A stretch of 64,000 nucleotides of DNA from UMGS1649 sp045652705 (GTDB taxonomy: Bacteria; Bacillota; Clostridia; TANB77; CAG-465). The first letter of the stretch is position 1, and every line of letters starts with the position of its first letter. Both the position numbers and the translations under genes were made by a program. A model generated the notes under the pieces. That model had not been told where the DNA came from and did no database searches. It was given only the letters and a program-made list of their open reading frames with translations. Shown here in pieces: positions 26,350-35,059 of this stretch. The stretch covers positions 1 to 64,000 of the forward strand of contig JAZRUV010000001.1 of assembly GCA_045652705.1 (NCBI GenBank). The letters run 5' to 3'.

Positions 26350-29085
26350 CTATTTTGCTTCTACCCAGCTATTTCCAACATTTATATCTATAGCTAGTGG
26401 TACTTTTAATTTAGCTGCATTTTCCATTGCATCTTTCATATATTCTTGAACTTGTTCTAACTCTTCTAAAACAGCTTCTACAATAAGTTCGTCATGAACT
26501 TGCATTACTATTTTAGATTTAAGGCTGTTTTCTTTAAATTTCTTGTACAAATTATTCATTGCTATTTTCATTATATCCGCTGCTGTTCCTTGAATTGGCA
26601 TATTCATAGCAACCCTTTCTCCAAAACTTTTTGTGTTATAGTTTGAAGATTTTAATTCTGGTACATTTCTAATTCTGCCAAACTGAGTTTTAACATAACC
26701 ATTAGTCTCACCAAATTTTACAGATTCTGTCATAAAGTTTGCAATACCTGTATAGTGATTTAAATAGTTTGTAATATATTCTTTGGCTTCTGCTCTAGTA
26801 GAATTTATGTTTTTTGCCAAACCATAATCGCTTATTCCATATACAATACCAAAGTTTACAGCTTTTGCTTTAGAGCGAAGTTCTTTTGTTACATTATCCA
26901 AAGGTACATTAAATACTTGTGATGCTGTAACAGAATGTATATCTGTATCACTTAAGAATGCGTTTATCATATTATTATCATTTGCTATACTTGCTAAAAC
27001 CCTAAGTTCAATTTGGCTGTAATCCGCATCTACAAGCTTTGTATTTTCATTAGGTGCTGTAAAACAATCTCTAATTCTACTTCCTATTTCTGTTCTTACA
27101 GGTATATTTTGAAGATTTGGTTCTACACTACTAAGTCTTCCTGTAGCCGTTACCGCTTGCATAAATGTAGTATGTATTCTTCCATCTTCACCCACTGAGC
27201 TAAGAAGTCCTTCTCCATAAGTTGAAGCGAGTTTAGCGAGTGACCTATACTCTAATACTAGTGGCACTATTTCGTGTTTATCCTCTATAGCTTCTAGTAC
27301 CTCTTTATCCGTAGAATAACTTGTCTTAGTTTTCTTATAACAAGGCAAGTCTAATTTCTCAAATAAAATATGTCCGAGTTGTGCAGGTGAATTTATATTA
27401 AACTCCTCTCCCGCCAATTTATATATTTTAGTTGTAAGTTCTTTTATATGTTCATCTAAATATACACAAAAATCTTTTAATTTGCTTGTATCAAGATACA
27501 TTCCATTACTTTCAATATTGGCAAGAGTTTCAATAAGTGGTATTTCTATATTATTATATAACTCTTGTAAGTTAAATTCTTTAAGTTTTTCATTTAATAT
27601 GTAATTTGTCCCTTTAATTCCCTTCAAATATGTATAAATATACTTTTTATCGGTATCTGTTAATTCTAATTTTTCTACCACAGGTATGATTGGAGTATCT
27701 AACATATCAAAAAGAGATGTTTGAGCGGGTTTTTTCTTTACATTTTGTTCTAATTCTGGAAAGGCTACATCTAATAAATTGTATACTATATTAGTAATAG
27801 AATAATTAGTTTCGGTTGCGTGTAATAAATAATATGCTATCATTACATCTTGGTTAAACCCCATAGGATTTTTGTATCCCGCATCGAAATACAGTTTTAA
27901 AACCTTTTTAGTGTTATAACCCATCTTTACTCTATTTGACTCGCAAAAAACTCTTAAAGCGTCTTTTAAATCTTCCTCACGCATATCTATAACATATATA
28001 TTCTCGTCAATATATAACAATAATTTGCTTCTTAATTTATCATATGAAAAATCATTACCTATATATGTAAATGTAATATCTTCATTGCTGTTTGAAATAA
28101 CATTATTCACTTCATCTAGTGTAGTTAATATCTTAAATTCTGTTTTAGATAAGTCTTTATAGAATTTAGCTGCAGAATCAGTTTCTAAATTTTTAATTTC
28201 GTCTCCAGATACATATCTTTCTAAAAACTTCTTAAAAGCAAGTCTTGTAAATAATTGACTAAGTTTAGGAAGATTTACATCTTTTAATTTAAACTCGTCA
28301 TAATCCATATTAACAGGCACATCTGTATTTATTGTAGCAAGCCTGTAACTTAAATATGCCATATCTTTATTATCTTTTAGACGCTGTCTTAATTTTTCGC
28401 TTACATCTATAGTGTCTACATTTGAATATATATAATCTAAATTATTATATGATTCAAGCAGTGATAAAGCTGTCTTTTCTCCTACCAAAGGTACACCAGG
28501 GATATTATCTGATTTATCCCCCATTAGCGCTTTCATATCTATAACTTGCGCAGGAGTTATGTTGTATGTCTCTTTAAGTTTTTCTATATCATATATAGTA
28601 TATTCTGTTTTACCCATTTTAGTAGACGGCATAACAATATTTGTATTTTCGTCAATAAGTTGGAACGAATCTCTATCTCCTGTAAGTATATATGTTTTTA
28701 TTCCCTGTTTAGAATTATTTTTTGCAACAGTACCTAAAATATCGTCAGCTTCATAGCCTTCTAATTCTAGTATAGGAATATTCATAGCAGAAAGTATGTC
28801 TTTTATAAGTGGCAATTGTGGTCTAAGCTCATCTGGCATAGAACGACGACCTGCTTTATACTCCCCATACATTTCATGTCTGAATGTAGGTTTAGAGATA
28901 TCAAAAGCAACTGCTACGTAATTTGGATTTAACTTTTCTTGCATCATATAATAGATATTTAAAAATCCATATGCTGCATTTGTATATGTTCCATCTTTTG
29001 TTGTTAAAATTCTTATGCCGTAGAACGCTCTATTCATTATACTGTTTCCATCTATAATTAAGAATTTATTTTCGTTTTGTTCCAT
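26350..29085 (-). CDS. polA: DNA polymerase I
   Basis: The start is ATG 29085; GGAGG lies between it and an upstream in-frame ATG. The 911 residues hold a 5'-3' exonuclease/flap domain (IIDGNSIMNRAFYG, EGYEADDILG), a middle domain, and a full polymerase domain (DADYSQIELRVLA, KAVNFGIVYGISDYG, MQVHDELIVEA). The middle domain shows FTYIGNDF where proofreading enzymes carry D-x-E, so 3'-5' exonuclease activity is probably absent, as in Bacillus and Thermus enzymes. Roles are Okazaki fragment maturation and repair. Confidence 0.97.
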   Translation of the reverse strand: MEQNENKFLIIDGNSIMNRAFYGIRILTTKDGTYTNAAYGFLNIYYMMQEKLNPNYVAVAFDISKPTFRHEMYGEYKAGRRSMPDELRPQLPLIKDILSAMNIPILELEGYEADDILGTVAKNNSKQGIKTYILTGDRDSFQLIDENTNIVMPSTKMGKTEYTIYDIEKLKETYNITPAQVIDMKALMGDKSDNIPGVPLVGEKTALSLLESYNNLDYIYSNVDTIDVSEKLRQRLKDNKDMAYLSYRLATINTDVPVNMDYDEFKLKDVNLPKLSQLFTRLAFKKFLERYVSGDEIKNLETDSAAKFYKDLSKTEFKILTTLDEVNNVISNSNEDITFTYIGNDFSYDKLRSKLLLYIDENIYVIDMREEDLKDALRVFCESNRVKMGYNTKKVLKLYFDAGYKNPMGFNQDVMIAYYLLHATETNYSITNIVYNLLDVAFPELEQNVKKKPAQTSLFDMLDTPIIPVVEKLELTDTDKKYIYTYLKGIKGTNYILNEKLKEFNLQELYNNIEIPLIETLANIESNGMYLDTSKLKDFCVYLDEHIKELTTKIYKLAGEEFNINSPAQLGHILFEKLDLPCYKKTKTSYSTDKEVLEAIEDKHEIVPLVLEYRSLAKLASTYGEGLLSSVGEDGRIHTTFMQAVTATGRLSSVEPNLQNIPVRTEIGSRIRDCFTAPNENTKLVDADYSQIELRVLASIANDNNMINAFLSDTDIHSVTASQVFNVPLDNVTKELRSKAKAVNFGIVYGISDYGLAKNINSTRAEAKEYITNYLNHYTGIANFMTESVKFGETNGYVKTQFGRIRNVPELKSSNYNTKSFGERVAMNMPIQGTAADIMKIAMNNLYKKFKENSLKSKIVMQVHDELIVEAVLEELEQVQEYMKDAMENAAKLKVPLAIDINVGNSWVEAK

Positions 29086-29116
29086 ATATTCCTCCATTTA
29101 TTTATGCAAAGTATTG

Positions 29117-30238
29117 CTATATAAACTCTTGCCAAACAATATTTGCAAGGTCTTCCCCTTTATACGTAAGAGATATATTATCTCCTACTCTTTGTAATAG
29201 TCCGTCTTTTATTAGCTTGTCTATATTTTCTTTATATAACTCATATATGTCTTGTTTAAATTTTGTTTTAAACTCTTTAAGATTAATTCCTTGTTTTAAT
29301 CTTAATCTTAAAATTATATATTCCTTTATAAGGCCTAACTTATCCATCTCTTCTATATCTTGTTTATTACTAGTAGCATTTTGTATATTTGCAATATACC
29401 TATCTATATCTTGTATATTCGTATATCTTATACTATTTACAAAGCTAGATGCTGCTGCGCCAAAGCCTAGATACTGTTCTTGGTTCCAATATTTCAAGTT
29501 ATGTTTTGACTGGGAGCCAGGCTTAGCATAATTAGATATTTCATATCTGTTAAATCCAGACTCTTCTAACTTTTTATCTAACATATATTTCATTTCACGT
29601 TCTACATTTTCATCAGGAAGTGTCACAAAATTATTATTTACTAAAAAATCTAGTTTAGTATTTTCGTGTAATTCTAAACCGTACGCAGATATATGTGTAA
29701 TATGTTCTAAGTTTAATACATAATCTACTGTGTTTTCAAACATATCTAACGTTTCATCTGGAAGACCTATCATTACATCACAAGAAATATTCCTAAATCC
29801 AGCTTTAACAGCGTTGTTATATGCTTTTTCAAACTCTTTTAGTGATGCTATTCTTCCTATTTTTTTAAGCGTAGTATCATTTGCAGATTGTAGCCCTATA
29901 CTTATACGATTTACACCCGCATCAAAATAATCTTTTAGTTTTTGTTCTGTTACCGACTCAGGATTAACCTCTATTGTTATTTCTGCATCCTCTGTCGCAA
30001 ACAACTTTAGTACATCTAAAATCTTTACTATATATTTTGAATCTATTACGCTAGGTGTTCCGCCACCTATATATATTGTGTTTAATCCTCTAACAGATAA
30101 AAGTTCTGCCTCAGACATTATTTCTTTTATTACTGCATCTATATATGCTTCTACATTAGTTTTATTTACACACGAATAAAAATCGCAATAAAAGCATTTA
30201 GACGCGCAAAAAGGTATGTGTATATATGCTCCAAGCAC
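29117..30238 (-). CDS. hemW: HemW, radical SAM haem chaperone (coproporphyrinogen oxidase-like)
   Basis: The start is GTG 30238, which shares one base with the whiA stop; GGAGG stands before it. The 373 residues have the radical-SAM cluster motif C11-x3-C15-x2-C18 (PFCASKCFYCDF), a GGGTPS loop and an SAM-binding GLQS. HemW is often misnamed HemN; it passes haem to target proteins. No other haem gene is near, so the substrate here is uncertain. Confidence 0.88.
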   Translation of the reverse strand: MLGAYIHIPFCASKCFYCDFYSCVNKTNVEAYIDAVIKEIMSEAELLSVRGLNTIYIGGGTPSVIDSKYIVKILDVLKLFATEDAEITIEVNPESVTEQKLKDYFDAGVNRISIGLQSANDTTLKKIGRIASLKEFEKAYNNAVKAGFRNISCDVMIGLPDETLDMFENTVDYVLNLEHITHISAYGLELHENTKLDFLVNNNFVTLPDENVEREMKYMLDKKLEESGFNRYEISNYAKPGSQSKHNLKYWNQEQYLGFGAAASSFVNSIRYTNIQDIDRYIANIQNATSNKQDIEEMDKLGLIKEYIILRLRLKQGINLKEFKTKFKQDIYELYKENIDKLIKDGLLQRVGDNISLTYKGEDLANIVWQEFI

Positions 30239-30936
30239 TACTCTTCCTCCGCTATTTTAATAATTTTATTTAACCTGTGATATACTCCTGACTTAGATAT
30301 TTTATATGAACATTTTTCGGCCAGTTCATCTAAAGAAGCTTCTGGGAATTTTTGCCTTAAAGAGGCTATTTCTTTAAGCTTAGGATTAAGCTCGTTAAAT
30401 CTATCTTCTGCCTTTAGCTTATTTATTGCTTCTTGTTGCTTTACTGCAGCCTCAATTGTTTTTGTTAAATTAGCAGTTTCGCAATTTACACTTCTATTTA
30501 TATTGTTAGTTATACTTTTACTTATTCTAATATTTTCATACTCTAAAAGCGCCCTATTTGCCTCTAAAATAGCAAGCAGAGTAGATATTTGTTCTGAGTC
30601 TTTAAGATATATTACATAGTTTGAATTTCTTTTAATTATCTTAGGTGTAAGTTCAAATTCACTGAGTAACTTTACAATGTAATCTGCATATACCTTAGAT
30701 TTAGTTGTAATCTCAAAATGGTAATCTGTATTTGGGTTTACAACACAACCACTGCCCAAAAACACTCCTTTTAAAAAGGCTTTTTTGCAGCAACTATCTT
30801 TAATTAGTTTTTTAACTTCAGTAATTTTTAAATCTTTTGATTCCGTTATAAGCTCACCGTATCTTAAGGGTAAGATACAGCATTTTTTGTTTTTAGTCAT
30901 AAGTATTTCATCTTTTATTTGTTCTGAAAATGACAT
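30238..30936 (-). CDS. whiA: WhiA-type DNA-binding protein, internally shortened
   Basis: The normal N-terminus (MSFSEQIKDEI, then CC) and C-terminal HTH (EASLDELAEKC, SGVYHRLNKI) are present, and the ALLEYENIRISK-type and KKAFLKGVFLGSGCV blocks are clear. At 232 residues it is about 75-90 shorter than typical WhiA (around 310). The missing part is the first half of the LAGLIDADG-like domain, between the CC motif and KAFLKG. The start overlaps prmC by 22 bp and the stop overlaps hemW. The usual rapZ-yvcK-whiA context is absent. WhiA acts in division and chromosome segregation control. Confidence 0.88.
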   Translation of the reverse strand: MSFSEQIKDEILMTKNKKCCILPLRYGELITESKDLKITEVKKLIKDSCCKKAFLKGVFLGSGCVVNPNTDYHFEITTKSKVYADYIVKLLSEFELTPKIIKRNSNYVIYLKDSEQISTLLAILEANRALLEYENIRISKSITNNINRSVNCETANLTKTIEAAVKQQEAINKLKAEDRFNELNPKLKEIASLRQKFPEASLDELAEKCSYKISKSGVYHRLNKIIKIAEEE

Positions 30937-31787
30937 ACTACCACCCTATCTTTATTATTTATATCTCGTATGACTTGAATATTCCCATAACACTTGTGTG
31001 ACAAGATTATATCTATTACATCTTGTGCTTGTGCATACCCAATTTCTACTGCAATTATTCCACCATCATTTAAAAAGTTTTTAGCATCGTTATATATTAT
31101 TTTGTAAAAATCTAGCCCATCACGCCCACCGTATAACGCAATGCTTGGTTCTTTTTCTACAAATTCCGAAATCTCTTTCATTTCACCTTTTGTAAGATAT
31201 GGTGGATTTGAAAGTATTATATCATATTTATTGTTTAATTTGTATATAGCATCAAACATATTAGACTCTATAATATTACATTTATTGCCTACACCATTTA
31301 AATTAATATTTTCTCTTGCAACTTGTAGCGCTTCTGAAGAAATGTCTGAGAGAGTTACGTGAGAGATATCTGTATGCTTTGCAATAAGTATACCAATTAT
31401 TCCAGAACCAGTACACATGTCTAAAGCTGTTTTGTAACCGTTCTTCTTAATACTATTTATAGCAAATTCTATTAATGTTTCTGTGTCTTGCCTTGGGATT
31501 AATACACTTTCACTCACATTAAATTCATCTCCAAAAATATATTCCTTATTTGTAACATATTGAGGTGGAGTTTTTTCATTTGCTATTTTATTTAACATAT
31601 CTTCTAAAGTCTCAATATCCTTATCTTCTACCTTTACCACGTCTAATTTAATATTTGCTATACTTGTCTTTTTTATATGAGATAAGAGCATAATAATAAG
31701 TTCCCTTGGGTTTGAAGTTACATCAAGGGAATTTAAATTGTACTTTATCATTAAATCATTTATTTTACTATTTAATTTACTATTCAT
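30915..31787 (-). CDS. prmC: PrmC, release-factor glutamine methyltransferase
   Basis: These 290 residues have the SAM-binding motif LDMCTGSGIIGI (from 122) and the catalytic NPPY (194-197). PrmC methylates the GGQ glutamine of RF1/RF2. The ATG overlaps the HAD gene stop by 8 bp and its own 3' end overlaps whiA by 22 bp, so the group is tightly coupled. prfA is not next to it. Confidence 0.95.
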   Translation of the reverse strand: MNSKLNSKINDLMIKYNLNSLDVTSNPRELIIMLLSHIKKTSIANIKLDVVKVEDKDIETLEDMLNKIANEKTPPQYVTNKEYIFGDEFNVSESVLIPRQDTETLIEFAINSIKKNGYKTALDMCTGSGIIGILIAKHTDISHVTLSDISSEALQVARENINLNGVGNKCNIIESNMFDAIYKLNNKYDIILSNPPYLTKGEMKEISEFVEKEPSIALYGGRDGLDFYKIIYNDAKNFLNDGGIIAVEIGYAQAQDVIDIILSHKCYGNIQVIRDINNKDRVVVCHFQNK

Positions 31788-32583
31788 TTTCCGTCCTTTT
31801 ACTAATTTTATTTAGTACATTTTTTACATATATGTCTATATCGCTACCCTCTGTATAATCTGTAGTTGCAATATAGTTTACTCTGCCATCAGCAAGTAAT
31901 TTATTTGCTAACGCTTCTTTTTTGTCATATACAGATATAGCGTGTCCACCGCTATCTTTTACAAGTTTCATACACGGTACATCTGTTAAGCCATCACCAA
32001 AATACACCATATTTTCAAAAGGAATTTTCTTATCCTTTTCTAACATTTTGTCATTTATGCTTGCGTCATATACTTCATATATACCTTTATTAATTCTATA
32101 TAGAAATTGAGTTTTATTTGTATAGTTTACAGAAACTGCTGGCCATTTAGCAATTTCATCTACATTGTATAAAAAGCTACAAGCATATATTCTTTCAAAT
32201 TCTTTTGCAATTTCTGTTCCTTCTATCATTTCTTTAATTCCAGAAGAAACAATATAATGGTGCATTGTAATTCCAAGATTTTCAGCATAAGCATTAATTC
32301 TACCAAACCAATCTAAAACACCAGGATAAAATTTTATATTTTTACCATATTTTACAAAGGAAGATTTTTTAACAGACATATTCTTCTCCTCTGCCTTTTT
32401 AAGCATTAGATACATATATGCTAAAACATTTTCCATGTTATTTTTTATCTTTAGCTTCTCTACTTCATTCCAAAATTCATCGCTAGTCATTTTTAGTGCT
32501 GGTATAAAGTTATATTCTTGTATATTTCCATGTGCTAAAGTTCCATCAAAATCATAAATAAATGCTACGTGTTTTTCTTTCAT
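31780..32583 (-). CDS. HAD-superfamily phosphatase
   Basis: The start is ATG 32583 after GAGGG; a longer frame runs upstream into the terminator. The 267 residues have motif I DFDGTLAHG, motif II IVSSG, and a final YFGDGLTDVPCM motif with the metal-binding Asp pair. The cap region is helical. The substrate cannot be told. The fold is close to phosphoserine-phosphatase-like enzymes. Confidence 0.85.
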   Translation of the reverse strand: MKEKHVAFIYDFDGTLAHGNIQEYNFIPALKMTSDEFWNEVEKLKIKNNMENVLAYMYLMLKKAEEKNMSVKKSSFVKYGKNIKFYPGVLDWFGRINAYAENLGITMHHYIVSSGIKEMIEGTEIAKEFERIYACSFLYNVDEIAKWPAVSVNYTNKTQFLYRINKGIYEVYDASINDKMLEKDKKIPFENMVYFGDGLTDVPCMKLVKDSGGHAISVYDKKEALANKLLADGRVNYIATTDYTEGSDIDIYVKNVLNKISKRTENE

Positions 32584-32609
32584 AATACCCTCTTTTCTAT
32601 ATAATAAAA

Positions 32610-32628
32610 GTGCTACATTAAGTAGCAC
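32610..32628 (-). terminator. Terminator after rpmE (leftward)
   Basis: GTGCTAC (32610-32616) pairs with GTAGCAC (32622-32628). On the minus strand the stem is followed by TTTTATT. Confidence 0.72.
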
Positions 32629-32635
32629 CATTATA

Positions 32636-32839
32636 TTACATTTTTGTTCCGTATTTTTCCATAAATTTTGCGGCTCTACCTTTAGAAGAAACAGCTTGTT
32701 TTAATCCTGTAAAGAAAGGATGACATGCACTACATGTATCTGTTTTCATTTCTTTTTTAGTTGAACCAACTTTAATTACGTTACCACAAGCACAAGTTAT
32801 TGTTGCTTCGTTGTAGTTTGGTTGTATTTCTTTTCTCAT
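32636..32839 (-). CDS. rpmE: Ribosomal protein L31, zinc-binding form
   Basis: 67 residues, with cysteines C16-x-C18 and C36-x2-C39 that mark the zinc-containing type, plus the family's CHPFFTG block. It is a part of the 50S subunit at the inter-subunit bridge. RBS AGGAGGGA. Confidence 0.97.
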   Translation of the reverse strand: MRKEIQPNYNEATITCACGNVIKVGSTKKEMKTDTCSACHPFFTGLKQAVSSKGRAAKFMEKYGTKM

Positions 32840-32932
32840 TTTTTGTCCCTCCTTGTATTTGGAATCGTTTTTACCTTAATATTTTAACATAACTTAAAAT
32901 AAAATACAATGCTTTTTAGAAAAAATATTTGT

Positions 32933-33331
32933 TTAGATAATTATATTATTGTCTTTTATATACTTTTCGACTATTTCTAATTTGACTTTATCTTTTGCTC
33001 TACGAGTTGTTATTAAATAATTATAGTATCTCTTTATGCTTTCTAGATTGTATTCACCATACTTTTCAACCTTCCAATCATCTTTAGTATCTAATACACA
33101 TTCTACTTTATCATTTACTATATACCAACCATTTGGTTTTTGTTTAAGGTAGAATCTTTCCTTTAGTTGCTCTAGACCTTTTTCAGTAACAGCGATATCT
33201 AAATCTCCTGCATCTGGATATAACCCTCTTATAATAAGAGCCGATGTAGACAATATCCAAAATTCTTCATAATCTATTCCTAAATTTTCAATTACATTAA
33301 TCAATTCTTCTTTATTCATTCTTTTTTCCAT
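32933..33331 (-). CDS. Nucleotidyltransferase-fold protein (AbiEii/MNT-like), function unknown
   Basis: These 132 residues contain an ILSTSALIIRGLYPDAGDLDIAV stretch whose G-D-L-D-I motif (about residue 42-46) matches the metal-binding pair of small nucleotidyltransferase folds. The second half (CVLDTKDDWKVEKY) could supply a third acid. No HEPN or AbiEi partner is next to it. It may be a resistance or defence enzyme or a leftover one. RBS GAGGAG. Confidence 0.6.
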   Translation of the reverse strand: MEKRMNKEELINVIENLGIDYEEFWILSTSALIIRGLYPDAGDLDIAVTEKGLEQLKERFYLKQKPNGWYIVNDKVECVLDTKDDWKVEKYGEYNLESIKRYYNYLITTRRAKDKVKLEIVEKYIKDNNIII

Positions 33332-33360
33332 TTTAATAAACTCCTCTTATGCAGTTTAAA

Positions 33361-33383
33361 TGAAGTGGAATAAATCCACTTCA
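33361..33383. terminator. Terminator after 33391-34131 (leftward)
   Basis: TGAAGTGGA (33361-33369) pairs with TCCACTTCA (33375-33383). Confidence 0.65.
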
Positions 33384-33390
33384 TAAATTG

Positions 33391-34131
33391 CTATTGCTCT
33401 TCTCTAAATGATTTAGCCATATTTAAGGCGTGTGATTTTATAAGTTCACCTTTTGATTGATCTTCTGAAGTATCATATACGATCCAATATGCATATGCCC
33501 CGTTAGATTTTAGTGTTGTAGCATAAGCTACAAAGCAATATTTGCGGTGTACATCTTGCCATTTGCCCATACTCTTAATTTCAGTATCAAATTCAAAATA
33601 ACCTTCAAACATATGCATTTGGTAATCGTTAATCTCGACTGCTCGATTATTTTCAAGTGAGAATTTAAAATTATCAGCAAGAAGCCCATATATACTTTGA
33701 AGAGTATATTCTAAATCATTAAAAGCTGTTGGGAAAAATGTTGAAATATTATCAATAGTCGTTAAATTTTTATGTTGTCCTACAACGATAGTACTTGTGC
33801 CATCAATATGTTCACTATATAATCCGCGTCCCTCTGTATAACCACGATATTTGGGTTGATTTATATAAAACGGTGCTGAAGTTCCTTTTTCAGCAGTCCA
33901 ACGGTCGGTAATTCCCCATTCTTTTTCTTCTTCGTTTTTATCTGTTACACTGTTATTTGTGTTATTTTGATTATTAATATTAATTTCTGTTCCACTATTT
34001 GCATCGTTATTATCCACCGCTGTATTGTTATCTCTGTTAAAAATTAATAAAACCGTTGCTATTACTACGGCAATAACAGCAATTATTACTATTGTAACTA
34101 TTAAGCCTATTCCTTTTTTATTGTTTTTCAT
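33391..34131 (-). CDS. Unknown membrane-anchored secreted-side protein
   Basis: These 246 residues have an N-terminal helix (about 7-31), an Asn/Thr-rich linker (about 34-70) and a mixed outside domain with no recognised motif (WGITDRWTAEKG, FFPTAFNDLEYTL, GYFEFDTEIKSMGKWQ). Family unknown. It is a single-gene unit whose promoter is back to back with that of ToxIN. RBS GGGGG, which is unusual but close to consensus. Confidence 0.6.
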   Translation of the reverse strand: MKNNKKGIGLIVTIVIIAVIAVVIATVLLIFNRDNNTAVDNNDANSGTEININNQNNTNNSVTDKNEEEKEWGITDRWTAEKGTSAPFYINQPKYRGYTEGRGLYSEHIDGTSTIVVGQHKNLTTIDNISTFFPTAFNDLEYTLQSIYGLLADNFKFSLENNRAVEINDYQMHMFEGYFEFDTEIKSMGKWQDVHRKYCFVAYATTLKSNGAYAYWIVYDTSEDQSKGELIKSHALNMAKSFREEQ

Positions 34132-34160
34132 TTGTTAATTCCCCCTTTTATCTCTTATAA

Positions 34161-34189
34161 ATTATATATTAAATATAATTTTATAGCAA
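34161..34189 (-). promoter_or_regulatory. Promoter for 34131
   Basis: Reading leftward: TTGCTA (34189-34184), 17-nt spacer, TATAAT (34166-34161). It diverges from the ToxIN promoter at 34317. Confidence 0.6.
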
Positions 34190-34316
34190 TTGTTTTTTAT
34201 AATTTTTATTTTATTTTCTAAAAATGATGGCTATTTATAATTCTTATTTGTAATGTGTTGTATTGTGATAATATATTATTTATTCATTCAACATCATTAA
34301 AATTAATTTATAGTCC

Positions 34317-34345
34317 TTGACATTGGTAACAAACGAATGTATAAT
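34317..34345 (+). promoter_or_regulatory. Perfect consensus promoter of the ToxIN locus
   Basis: TTGACA (34317-34322), 17-nt spacer, TATAAT (34340-34345), all exact. Transcription would start near 34352, about 25 nt before the first antitoxin repeat. Type III systems need high antitoxin RNA output, which fits. Confidence 0.85.
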
Positions 34346-34373
34346 GAGTATATTAATAGTATTATTACTTTTA

Positions 34374-34490
34374 ATTCGAGTGTTTCGCGACTCATTTAAC
34401 TGCGAACTAAATATTGAGTGTCTCACAGCTCATCTAATGGTGAACTATATATTCGAGTGTTTCGCGACTCATGTAATGGCGAATTTTAAT
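34374..34490 (+). ncRNA. toxI: ToxI-type antitoxin RNA: three 38-39-nt direct repeats with pseudoknot fold
   Basis: Three repeats start with GAGTGT at 34378, 34416 and 34455. In each, GAGT pairs with ACTC (GCTC in repeat 2), and a strand in that hairpin loop pairs with a strand after the stem, giving an H-type pseudoknot. Repeats 1 and 3 use TTCGC with GCGAA (34384-34388/34402-34406 and 34461-34465/34479-34483). Repeat 2 uses TCAC with GTGA (34423-34426/34440-34443), a paired G-to-A and C-to-T change that keeps pairing. In known systems ToxN cuts this RNA into single repeats that bind and inhibit ToxN in a closed assembly. Confidence 0.85.
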
Positions 34491-34491
34491 C

Positions 34492-34527
34492 GGGGGGTTA
34501 AAACTTTTGTTTTAACTTCCTGTTTTT
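34492..34527 (+). terminator. Terminator between antitoxin repeats and toxN
   Basis: The stem pairs 34492-34504 with 34509-34521 (13 bp including G-T wobbles, loop TTTT) and is followed by G and five T. It lies just before the toxN RBS. In type III systems such a terminator lets most transcripts stop after the antitoxin RNA, so toxin stays low. Confidence 0.82.
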
Positions 34528-34545
34528 ATGTTAGGAGGTGATTAT

Positions 34546-35049
34546 ATGAAACTTAAATTCTATGAGGTAGATAGTGAATATATAAAATATTTAAAGGAAA
34601 ATGCAGATAATAAAGTTCCAAATTTTGAGTACAAAAAACACAAGAAGTTTTTTTGCGGTATTGTACTAACAATCAATAATTTTAATTATTTTGCACCTGT
34701 TTCTTCGTACAACAAAAAGAATCAAACTACTTTCATAATTCTAGACAAAGATAAGAAAACAAACTCATTAAAACCAATTTCATCGTTAAGATTTTCATTT
34801 ATGTTTCCATGTCCAAATAAATATTTAAGTCAAAAAGATTTCTCAAAAGAAGATCCAAAATATCAAATTCTGCTTCGTAAAGAACTAAAATATTGCAATG
34901 CCAATAGCGATAAAATAGTTAAATTAGCTAAAAGAGTATATAATTTAGGCATAAAAGAAAAAACGAGAACTAAATTTAATATTTGTAATTTTACCAAATT
35001 AGAAAACATATGTTTAGAGTTAGAAAGGCATAGTGGTAATTTAGAATAA
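34546..35049 (+). CDS. toxN: ToxN/AbiQ-family type III toxin, endoribonuclease
   Basis: The start is ATG 34546 after AGGAGGTG; an upstream in-frame ATG at 34528 lies before this RBS. The 167 residues match the ToxN/AbiQ family in size and order: KFYEVDSEYIKYLKENADNKVPN at the start, FFCGIVLTINNFNYFAPVSS with the P-V-S-S block (51-54) that corresponds to the active-site region, then MFPCPNKYL and a helical C-terminus with ELKYCNANSDKI. These are RNases kept inactive by their repeat RNA and freed during phage infection, which causes abortive infection. No phage or transposon genes flank it; it is the only rightward gene here. Confidence 0.9.
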   Translation: MKLKFYEVDSEYIKYLKENADNKVPNFEYKKHKKFFCGIVLTINNFNYFAPVSSYNKKNQTTFIILDKDKKTNSLKPISSLRFSFMFPCPNKYLSQKDFSKEDPKYQILLRKELKYCNANSDKIVKLAKRVYNLGIKEKTRTKFNICNFTKLENICLELERHSGNLE

Positions 35050-35059
35050 GACTTTTATT

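Noticed and set aside
34374..34490. Possible CRISPR-like array
   Set aside because: The unit repeats end to end every 38-39 nt with no unique spacers, and each unit folds as a pseudoknot before a ToxN gene. It is an antitoxin RNA array.
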